Positions 51,950 through 57,906 of a DNA stretch of 57,906 nt are shown here, in pieces (the stretch's first letter is position 1; each line of letters begins with the position of its first letter). The translations under genes were made by a program, and so were the position numbers. Where the stretch lies: NCBI GenBank assembly GCA_945897555.1, contig CAMDGF010000008.1:1-57906 (forward strand), in the 5' to 3' direction. The notes beneath the pieces are model-generated. The model was not told the DNA's origin. It ran no database searches and worked only from the letters and a program-made list of their open reading frames with translations. The DNA is from Klebsiella pneumoniae. Lineage in GTDB: Bacteria > Pseudomonadota > Gammaproteobacteria > Burkholderiales > UBA3065.

Positions 51950-53113
51950 TCAGCCAGGGGCTCGTCGCCGTGGTTCGGTCGGCCGACGCCCGATCTCGAC
52001 ATTCGCCACGACGACCTTGCCGTTGCGCAACACGTCCACCTGGACCACGCTGCCCGGCTGCAGCCCGGCCACCTGGTTGAGCAATGTCGCGGCCTCACGT
52101 GCCGGTTTGCGGTCGATGGCGACGATGATGTCGCCGGGACGCACGCCGGCGCGCGCCGCCGGGCCGCCTCGCATCACCCCTGCGACCAGCACGCCCTGCT
52201 GTCCGCTGGCGCCGAGTGAAGCAGCGAGGTCGGGCGTGAGCGGTTGCATCTCGATGCCCATCCAGCCGCGTGTCACGCTGCCGCTGCGGACGATCTGGTC
52301 GAGAACGCCGCGCGCCAGATCGACCGGGATGGCAAAGCCGATGCCCATCGAACCACCATTGCGCGTGAAGATCGCCGTGTTGATGCCAAGCAGGTTGCCG
52401 CGCATGTCGACCAGCGCCCCACCGGAGTTGCCCGGGTTGATCGCAGCGTCGGTCTGGATAAAGTTTTCGAACGTGTTGAGATTGAGTCGCGAGCGGCCGA
52501 GCGCGCTGATGATCCCGTGCGTCACCGTCTGGCCCACACCGAAAGGGTTGCCGATGGCGAGCACGGGTTCTCCGACCTGCGCCTGCGAGGGGTCGGCGAA
52601 GGTGATCGCCGGCAGGTCCTCGAGGTTGAGGCGGAGCACCGCGAGGTCGGTGTCGGGATCGACCCCGACCACCAGCGCGGGCGCGGTGCGACCGTCTGCC
52701 AGCGCCACCTCGATGGCGTCTGCCGCTTCGATGACATGGTTGTTGGTGAGGATGTAGCCGTTCTGGCTGACGATCACCCCGGATCCGAGACCCGGCTGGT
52801 CCTCGGTCTGTGGGCCGCCCTCGAACAAGGGGCCGAGCAAGGGGTGGCCGCGCAAGGGGTTGCTGCGAGTGACCTCGCGGGAGGTGTAGATGCTCACCAC
52901 CGACCGGCTGGCACGAGCCGCAGCGAAAGCGCTGCCGGCCTCGGCCGCCGCCGCAGCGCCCGGAGCCGTCGGGGTCACCTCGCGGATGGTGGGCAGCGGG
53001 GCGGGCTGTCCGAGCGGGCGTCGCAGCCATTCCGGGTGGAAGGTCCAGACGACGAACAGCACGGCCACGGCGACGGTGACGGTCTGACTGAACAATTGCC
53101 AGAGACGGAGCAT
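51950..53113 (-). CDS. Periplasmic serine protease, DegS/AlgW type
   Basis: A 387-residue HtrA-family protease with an N-terminal membrane anchor (TVTVAVAVLFVVWTFHPEWL, about residues 12-31), a trypsin-like domain with catalytic His in ILTNNHVIEAADAI, Asp in DTDLAVLRLNLEDL and Ser in INPGNSGGALVDM, and a single PDZ domain with GGPAARAGVRPGDIIVAIDR. One PDZ and an uncleaved anchor fit DegS/AlgW better than the two-PDZ DegP/DegQ. DegS homologues cleave RseA-type anti-sigma factors in the envelope-stress response; the target here is unknown. Confidence 0.9.
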   Translation of the reverse strand: MLRLWQLFSQTVTVAVAVLFVVWTFHPEWLRRPLGQPAPLPTIREVTPTAPGAAAAAEAGSAFAAARASRSVVSIYTSREVTRSNPLRGHPLLGPLFEGGPQTEDQPGLGSGVIVSQNGYILTNNHVIEAADAIEVALADGRTAPALVVGVDPDTDLAVLRLNLEDLPAITFADPSQAQVGEPVLAIGNPFGVGQTVTHGIISALGRSRLNLNTFENFIQTDAAINPGNSGGALVDMRGNLLGINTAIFTRNGGSMGIGFAIPVDLARGVLDQIVRSGSVTRGWMGIEMQPLTPDLAASLGASGQQGVLVAGVMRGGPAARAGVRPGDIIVAIDRKPAREAATLLNQVAGLQPGSVVQVDVLRNGKVVVANVEIGRRPTEPRRRAPG

Positions 53114-53202
53114 GGGTCTGAAAGTGGGGCCGGCAGGCGGCTCATCAAGGTTTGGTACATTCTAGCCGCGTACCCACCCAGCGCTCGGAGCCGCCACGCG
53201 AG

Positions 53203-53991
53203 ATGATCACAGCCCACCCCTCTGCGTCAGCCGCCGAGCCGACCATCGGCCTCCAGGAACTGGTCGCCCGGCTCGACGGTTTGCTGGAGCCAGGCCGCTT
53301 CCGCGATTACGCGCCCAACGGCTTGCAGGTCGAGGGCCGCGCGACGGTGAGCAAGGTGGTGACCGGGGTCACTGCCTGCCAGGCGCTGCTCGATCGAGCG
53401 GTGGCCGAGGGGGCCGATGCCGTGCTGGTGCATCACGGTTATTTCTGGCGCAATGAGGCGCAGCCCGTCATCGGTCTCAAGCGCAGGCGCATCGCGACCC
53501 TCATCAATCATGACATGTCCTTGCTCGCCTATCACCTGCCGCTGGATGCCCACCCCGAGGTGGGCAATAACGCGGGTCTCGGCCGTGCCATGGGCGTGGT
53601 GACGAGCCACTTCTTTGGTGAGCAGTCGCTCGGTTGCGCGGGTGAGCTCCCCGGCTCGCTGGACGCTGGCGGTCTCGCACGCCGGCTGGCCGTGACACTT
53701 GGCCGCGAACCCTTGTTGCTCGGCGACCCTCGGCGGCCTGTTGGCAGGGTCGGCTGGTGTACGGGCGGCGCGCAGGAGTACTTTGCTGATGCCATCGCTG
53801 CCGGCGTCGATGTGTTCGTCACGGGGGAGGTGAGCGAGGCGTGCGCGCATCTCGCGCAAGAGTCCGGCGTCGCCTTCATCGCCGCCGGCCATCACGCGAC
53901 CGAGCGCTTCGGCGTCTGTTCGCTGGCGGCCTGGCTGGCCGCGGATGTCGGGCTCGACTGCCGCTTCATCGACATCCCCAACCCGGTCTAA
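53203..53991 (+). CDS. Nif3-like dinuclear metal centre family protein
   Basis: A 262-residue protein of the Nif3/YbgI family. LEPGRFRDYAPNGLQVEGRA at the N-terminal side, metal-binding histidines in AVLVHHGYFWRNE, HLPLDAHPEVGNN, GWCTGGAQEYF, and FIAAGHHATERFGVCSLAAW are family signatures. The two-metal site is present in sequence, but the biological role of the family is not settled. The ATG at 53203 avoids an upstream 17-residue tail starting at 53152. petA follows after 92 bases. Confidence 0.92.
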   Translation: MITAHPSASAAEPTIGLQELVARLDGLLEPGRFRDYAPNGLQVEGRATVSKVVTGVTACQALLDRAVAEGADAVLVHHGYFWRNEAQPVIGLKRRRIATLINHDMSLLAYHLPLDAHPEVGNNAGLGRAMGVVTSHFFGEQSLGCAGELPGSLDAGGLARRLAVTLGREPLLLGDPRRPVGRVGWCTGGAQEYFADAIAAGVDVFVTGEVSEACAHLAQESGVAFIAAGHHATERFGVCSLAAWLAADVGLDCRFIDIPNPV

Positions 53992-54083
53992 TCCTAGTCT
54001 GAAAGGTCTTGTCGAGCGGATGGACTTTCCGATTCGCTACAATCGCCTATATTTTGACGCGTTCTTCGCGAAGGAAGGATCTC

Positions 54084-54677
54084 ATGAGTGACACGCAGGT
54101 GGATTCCGGCAAACGCCGGTTCTTGCTGATGGCGACGGGCGTGGTCGGCGGTGCGGCCGCGGCCGGCGTTGCGGTGCCTTTTGTCGGGAGCATGCTGCCG
54201 AGCGCCAAGGCCAAGGCTGCCGGTGCGCCGGTCGAGGTGGACGTCTCCAAGCTCGAGCCTGGTGCACAACTGACCGTGGAGTGGCGCGGCAAGCCGGTGT
54301 GGGTGGTGCGTCGCACCCCCGAGATGGTGGCGCAACTGGAGAAGATCGCCGACAAGCTGAGCGATCCGGCCTCCGAGGCGCCGCAGCAGCCGGAGTACTG
54401 CAAGAACAAGACCCGTTCGCTCAAGCCGGAGTATCTGGTGGTGGTCGGCGTCTGTACCCACCTCGGCTGCTCGCCGACCTTCCGCGCTGACGTCGGTGCT
54501 GCAGATCTGGGCGGTGACTGGCCGGGCGGCTATTATTGTCCGTGCCATGGTTCTCGCTTCGACCTCGCGGGCCGCGTCTTCAAGAACGTTCCCGCACCAG
54601 TCAACCTGGTGGTTCCCCCGCATCAATTCGTGAGCGACGCCGTCCTGCTGGTCGGTGCCGACGGCAAGGAGACATGA
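54084..54677 (+). CDS. petA: Ubiquinol-cytochrome c reductase Rieske iron-sulfur subunit
   Basis: A 197-residue subunit of the cytochrome bc1 complex. An N-terminal twin-arginine-type region KRRFLLMATGVVGGAAAAG anchors it in the membrane, and the [2Fe-2S] ligands are in CTHLGCSP and CPCHGSRFD. AAGGAAG precedes the ATG. petB begins one base after the stop, and petC overlaps petB. A TACAAT (54038-54043) upstream may be the -10 of the petABC operon, with no clear -35. Confidence 0.97.
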   Translation: MSDTQVDSGKRRFLLMATGVVGGAAAAGVAVPFVGSMLPSAKAKAAGAPVEVDVSKLEPGAQLTVEWRGKPVWVVRRTPEMVAQLEKIADKLSDPASEAPQQPEYCKNKTRSLKPEYLVVVGVCTHLGCSPTFRADVGAADLGGDWPGGYYCPCHGSRFDLAGRVFKNVPAPVNLVVPPHQFVSDAVLLVGADGKET

Positions 54678-54678
54678 C

Positions 54679-55959
54679 ATGAGCCGCATCGAAGCCCTGC
54701 GGGGCTGGGTCGACGCGCGTTTCCCCCTTACCGCCATGTGGAAGGAGCACATCGGTGAGTATTACGCGCCCAAGAACTTCAACTTTTGGTACTACTTCGG
54801 CGCGCTGTCGCTGCTGGTGCTGGTCATGCAGATCCTGACCGGGATCTTCTTGACCATGAATTACAAGCCGGATGCCGCCAGTGCGTTCGCTTCGGTCGAG
54901 TACATCATGCGCGACGTCAGCTGGGGCTGGCTGATCCGCTACATGCACTCCACCGGTGCTTCGATGTTCTTCGTCGTGGTGTATCTGCACATGTTCCGCG
55001 CGCTCATGTACGGCTCGTTCCGTGCGCCTCGCGAACTGGTCTGGGTGATCGGCGTGGTCATCTACCTTGCGCTGATGGCCGAGGCTTTCATGGGTTATCT
55101 CCTGCCATGGGGCCAGATGAGCTATTGGGGTGCCCAGGTCATCGTCAATCTGTTTGCGGCGGTTCCCTTCATCGGGCCCGATCTGGCGCTCTGGATCCGC
55201 GGTGACTACGTGGTCTCCGACGCCACCCTCAACCGTTTCTTCGCCTTCCACGTCATCGCCCTGCCGATCGTGCTGCTGGGCCTGGTGGTGGTGCACATCA
55301 TCGCGTTGCACGAGGTCGGTTCCAACAACCCGGACGGCGTCGACATCAAGAAGCTCAAGGACGCCAAGACCGGCATTCCGCTCGACGGCATCCCTTTCCA
55401 CCCCTACTACACGGTCAAGGACATGGTGGGTGCAACCGTCTTCCTGATCGTCTTCTCGGCGGTCGTCTTCTTTGCTCCGGAGATGGGGGGGTATTTCCTC
55501 GAGGCCAACAATTTCATCCCTGCCGATCCGCTCAAGACCCCGGAGCACATCGCCCCCGTCTGGTACTTCACGCCGTTCTACTCGGTGTTGCGGGCCATTC
55601 CGCCGATGTTCGGCTCACAGTTCCCGGGCGTGGCGGCGATGGGCGCAGCCGTGTTGATCCTGTTCGCGGTGCCATGGCTCGACCGCGCACCGGTGCGCTC
55701 GATCCGCTATCGCGGCCCCTTGTTCAAGCGCTGGCTGGCAGCGTTCATCGTGGCCTTCGTCATCCTAGGCTACCTCGGCATCCAGCCCACCGGTGTATGG
55801 GGCACAGTGCCCGCGGGCTTGCCGCTGGTCGGCGGCACTCCGGTGGCGACGCTGGTGGCGCAACTGTGCACCGTCATCTACTTCGCCTTCTTCGTCGCGA
55901 TGCCTTGGTACACCGCGCGCGACACCTACAAGACCGTTCCGGAGAGGGTCACCGCATGA
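54679..55959 (+). CDS. petB: Cytochrome b subunit of the bc1 complex
   Basis: A 426-residue membrane protein with the eight-helix core and two b-hemes. FNFWYYFGALSLLVLVMQIL, MHSTGASMFFVVVYLHMFRA (first heme histidines), GQMSYWGAQVIVNLF, and FFAFHVIALPIVLLGLVVVH (second heme pair), plus the quinol-oxidation PEWYF-equivalent APVWYFTPFYSV are present. It catalyses quinol oxidation with PetA and PetC. The ATG follows petA by one base and its stop overlaps petC (ATGA). Confidence 0.97.
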   Translation: MSRIEALRGWVDARFPLTAMWKEHIGEYYAPKNFNFWYYFGALSLLVLVMQILTGIFLTMNYKPDAASAFASVEYIMRDVSWGWLIRYMHSTGASMFFVVVYLHMFRALMYGSFRAPRELVWVIGVVIYLALMAEAFMGYLLPWGQMSYWGAQVIVNLFAAVPFIGPDLALWIRGDYVVSDATLNRFFAFHVIALPIVLLGLVVVHIIALHEVGSNNPDGVDIKKLKDAKTGIPLDGIPFHPYYTVKDMVGATVFLIVFSAVVFFAPEMGGYFLEANNFIPADPLKTPEHIAPVWYFTPFYSVLRAIPPMFGSQFPGVAAMGAAVLILFAVPWLDRAPVRSIRYRGPLFKRWLAAFIVAFVILGYLGIQPTGVWGTVPAGLPLVGGTPVATLVAQLCTVIYFAFFVAMPWYTARDTYKTVPERVTA

Positions 55960-56666
55960 AGCTGTTCGCATTCCTATCGGCGGCTCTTTTCAGCGCTGTC
56001 GCATTCGCCTCGGGCGGGGAGTATCCGCTCGAAAAGGCGCCAGTCGACTTGAGCAACAACGTCTCGCTCCAGCGTGGTGCGGCGGCATTCCAAAACTATT
56101 GCTCGGGCTGTCACAGCCTCGGTTACATGCGTTACAGCCGCCTGACCGACATCGGTTTGAGCGAGGAGGAGATCAAGAAGGCCTTGTTGCCCACCGGGGC
56201 GAAGCTCGGCGACACCATGGGTATCCCGATGCGGCCTCAGGATGCCAAGACATGGTTCGGCGTGATGCCGCCCGATCTGTCGGTCGAGGCCCGCTCGCGC
56301 GGCTCCGACTGGATCTATACCTACCTGCGCACCTTCTACCGCGACGATTCGCGCCCCACCGGCTGGAACAATCTGGTCTACGAGCGCGTAGGCATGCCGC
56401 ATGTGCTCTACCAGTTGCAGGGCGACGTGGCTCTTGAGCATGGCGACGGCCACGGTGCGCCCAAGCTGGTGAAGGTCAGCGATGGGCAGTTGAACGCCGC
56501 GGAGTACGATGCGCTCATCGGAGACATCACCAACTACCTGACCTGGGTCGCCGAGCCGGTGCGTGAATCGCGTGTGCGCATGGGCTTTCTCGTGATCGGT
56601 TTTTTGCTTGTCATGCTGGTGCTGGTGTACAACCTCAAAAAGGAATTCTGGAAGGACGTCCACTGA
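55956..56666 (+). CDS. petC: Cytochrome c1 subunit of the bc1 complex
   Basis: A 236-residue membrane-anchored c-type cytochrome. A signal peptide (about residues 1-18), the heme motif CSGCH (in FQNYCSGCHSLGYMRYSRL), the axial-methionine region MPPDLSVEARSRGSDWIYTY, and a C-terminal anchor MGFLVIGFLLVMLVLVYNLK are seen. It passes electrons from the Rieske centre to a soluble cytochrome c. The ATG overlaps the petB stop by four bases. Confidence 0.97.
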   Translation: MKLFAFLSAALFSAVAFASGGEYPLEKAPVDLSNNVSLQRGAAAFQNYCSGCHSLGYMRYSRLTDIGLSEEEIKKALLPTGAKLGDTMGIPMRPQDAKTWFGVMPPDLSVEARSRGSDWIYTYLRTFYRDDSRPTGWNNLVYERVGMPHVLYQLQGDVALEHGDGHGAPKLVKVSDGQLNAAEYDALIGDITNYLTWVAEPVRESRVRMGFLVIGFLLVMLVLVYNLKKEFWKDVH

Positions 56667-56697
56667 TGGTGTCGGTCTGGCGTCGGGGTCGCGGGGG

Positions 56698-57294
56698 ATG
56701 ATGACGCTGTTCTCGGGCACTACCTGCCCGAGGAGTCATCGCTGCCGCATCGTCCTCTTTGAGAAGGGGATGGATTTTCACGTCGAATATGTCGACTCCC
56801 CCGGCAAGTCGGAAGACCTCGCGGTGATGAACCCGCACAACGAGGTGCCGGTGCTGGTCGATCGCGACCTGGTGCTCTACGAAGCCAACATCATCAACGA
56901 GTACATCGACGACCGCTTTCCCCACCCTCAGTTGATGCCGTCAGACCCGGGCATGCGGGCGCGGGCGAGGCTCATGCTCCTTGAGTTCGAGCGCGACCTC
57001 TTCTGCCACGTTGATACGCTCGAGCTCGATGGGGCGGGCGTGGCGGCTGCCCGCGATGCGGTGGCGGCCGGTCTCACCCAGCTGGTACCCATCTTTGCCC
57101 GCGGGCGCTTTCTGCTCGGCGACGACCTCTCGATGCTCGACATCGCGGTGGCATCGCTGCTGTGGCGCTTGCCGCGCTATGACATCGATCTCGGCCGCGA
57201 CGCGGCGCCCCTCGACGCTTATCTGGCCCGGCTGTTCGACCGACCGGCTTTTTTGGAGGCGACCACTGCGGCGGAGAAAGCGATGCGCCTATGA
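56698..57294 (+). CDS. sspA: Stringent starvation protein A (GST-like)
   Basis: A 198-residue RNA-polymerase-associated protein with the GST fold. MMTLFSGTTCPRSHRCRIVL at the start, NPHNEVPVLVDRDLVLYEAN (residues about 46-65), IINEYIDDRFPHPQLMPSDP and the C-terminal GDDLSMLDIAVASLLWRLPR are typical. SspA sits between petABC and sspB in most betaproteobacteria. GGGGG precedes the tandem ATGs; either may be used. Its end overlaps sspB by 4 bases. Confidence 0.95.
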   Translation: MMTLFSGTTCPRSHRCRIVLFEKGMDFHVEYVDSPGKSEDLAVMNPHNEVPVLVDRDLVLYEANIINEYIDDRFPHPQLMPSDPGMRARARLMLLEFERDLFCHVDTLELDGAGVAAARDAVAAGLTQLVPIFARGRFLLGDDLSMLDIAVASLLWRLPRYDIDLGRDAAPLDAYLARLFDRPAFLEATTAAEKAMRL

Positions 57295-57680
57295 GTGCGC
57301 GTCGATCGACCAAGCCCTACCTTGTACGCGCCATCTATGAGTGGTGCATCGATTGCGCGGAGACGCCGTTCCTCTCGGTGCGGGTCTCCGACCGGGTGGT
57401 TGTTCCTCGCGACTACGTGAGGGATGGCGAGATCGTCCTTAATATAAGCGCCGGTGCCACGCGACACCTCGTGGTCGGGAATGACGCCATCAGCTTCTCG
57501 ACCCGCTTCAGCGGTGTCTCGCACGAGGTCTATGTGCCGATCGAGTCAGTGGCTGGTATCTTTTCGCGCGAGTCGGGTCAAGGCATGTTCTTTGACGTGG
57601 ACGAACCAGTCCAGCCCCCTCCCGTGGATGCGCCACCTTCACGGCCTGTCGGCCGTCCGCGCCTGCACCTCGTCAAGTAG
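57291..57680 (+). CDS. sspB: ClpXP protease specificity-enhancing factor SspB
   Basis: A 129-residue adaptor that delivers ssrA-tagged proteins to ClpXP. KPYLVRAIYEWCIDCAETPF at the N-terminus, VLNISAGATRHLVVGNDAIS, FSTRFSGVSHEVYVPIESVA and a C-terminal Pro-rich tail ending RPRLHLVK (the ClpX-binding segment) match SspB. The ATG overlaps the sspA stop (ATGA), so the pair is translationally coupled. Confidence 0.95.
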   Translation: MSARRSTKPYLVRAIYEWCIDCAETPFLSVRVSDRVVVPRDYVRDGEIVLNISAGATRHLVVGNDAISFSTRFSGVSHEVYVPIESVAGIFSRESGQGMFFDVDEPVQPPPVDAPPSRPVGRPRLHLVK

Positions 57681-57696
57681 CGTCGCGTCTGTTTCT

Positions 57697-57772
<76 letters not shown>

Positions 57773-57835
57773 TCCCCCCAGTGTCCGACCATTGACAGCG
57801 TCGGGCGCCGCGTTCGATAATCGGCGGTTTGCACA

Positions 57836-57906
57836 GGAGGGGTTCCCGAGCGGTCAAAGGGATCAGACTGTAAATCTGACGGCTCTGCCTTCGAAGGTTC
57901 GAATCC
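57836..57906 (+). tRNA. tRNA-Tyr (anticodon GUA), cut by the window end
   Basis: The first 71 bases of a class II tRNA: acceptor 5' strand GGAGGGG, D-arm TTCCCGAGCGGTCAAAGGGA, anticodon stem-loop with CTGTAAA and anticodon GTA, a long variable arm (about GACGGCTCTGCCTTC), and the T-loop GGTTCGAATCC. The 3' end with the acceptor strand is outside the window. The order Thr-Tyr suggests tRNA-Gly, tRNA-Thr and tuf follow. Confidence 0.95.

Noticed and set aside
51941-51955. A bidirectional terminator between aroB and the protease gene
   Set aside because: GGCTG and CAGCC give only a 5-pair stem without T-runs on either side.

Overview
The window is chromosomal DNA from a GC-rich betaproteobacterium, most like a methylotroph or facultative methylotroph of Rhodocyclales or Burkholderiales type. 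Two things support this. The housekeeping gene orders are betaproteobacterial (rpsP-rimM-trmD-rplS, hemCDXY beside ppc, pilMNOPQ-aroKB, petABC-sspAB, tRNA-Thr/tRNA-Tyr). They surround a large tetrahydromethanopterin (H4MPT)-linked C1-transfer island. The lineage is inferred from gene content; no 16S gene is present. No prophage, IS element, integron or CRISPR array was seen. No stretch longer than about 300 bases lacks a gene.

Layout. 0.1-3.2 kb: adk, mdh, a DUF971 protein and a membrane fatty-acid-hydroxylase/sterol-desaturase-like protein. 3.3-4.5 kb: a small accessory patch with an addiction module/ParE-RelE pair, a Cys-cluster protein and a truncated MqsA-like antitoxin remnant. 4.6-6.5 kb: a four-gene envelope metal module (Cys/His small secreted protein, probable outer-membrane protein, MerP-like and MerT-like proteins). 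6.5-8.2 kb: an arsenic locus, arsR-arsC-aqpS. 8.2-25.7 kb: the C1 island. fhcBADC reads leftward (formyltransferase/hydrolase complex). Reading rightward are mptG, mtdB, an ATP-grasp gene, mch, a RimK-like ATP-grasp gene, a CitG-like gene, fae1 and a second, N-terminally extended fae2. A divergent pair follows (HisA-like / MfnD-like ATP-grasp), then mfnF-like, pabB and mfnE-like genes. 25.7-34 kb: rlmI-xerC-DUF484 (leftward), argA, hemCDXY (leftward). 34-46 kb: ppc, mlaA, a plsY-motA-motB overlap chain, folB, xerD, the rpsP operon, a nucleotidyltransferase-like hypothetical gene and mrcA (PBP1A). 46-57.9 kb: a divergent pilM-pilN-pilOP(fused)-pilQ cluster with aroK-aroB, a DegS/AlgW-type protease, a Nif3-like protein, petABC, sspA, sspB, tRNA-Thr(TGU) and a tRNA-Tyr(GUA) cut by the window end.

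How the genes work together. Fae condenses formaldehyde with H4MPT, MtdB oxidises methylene-H4MPT, Mch hydrolyses methenyl- to formyl-H4MPT, and FhcABCD transfers the formyl group to methylofuran and releases formate. The remaining island genes look like cofactor supply. PabB makes the p-aminobenzoate precursor, MptG condenses it with PRPP toward the pterin cofactor, MfnD/E/F-like enzymes build the furan cofactor, and the RimK, COG2232-type, CitG-like and HisA-like proteins are less defined members of the same set. The island is therefore nearly a complete formaldehyde-oxidation branch with much of its private cofactor biosynthesis.

The points most worth a second look are: the Fae2 N-terminal helix plus Ala/Pro linker; the strong hairpin between fae1 and fae2; the head-to-head genes whose start codons share one CATG; the MerT/MerP-like envelope module without merA or merR; and the divergent type IV pilus assembly genes with a PilO-PilP fusion and a short secretin.
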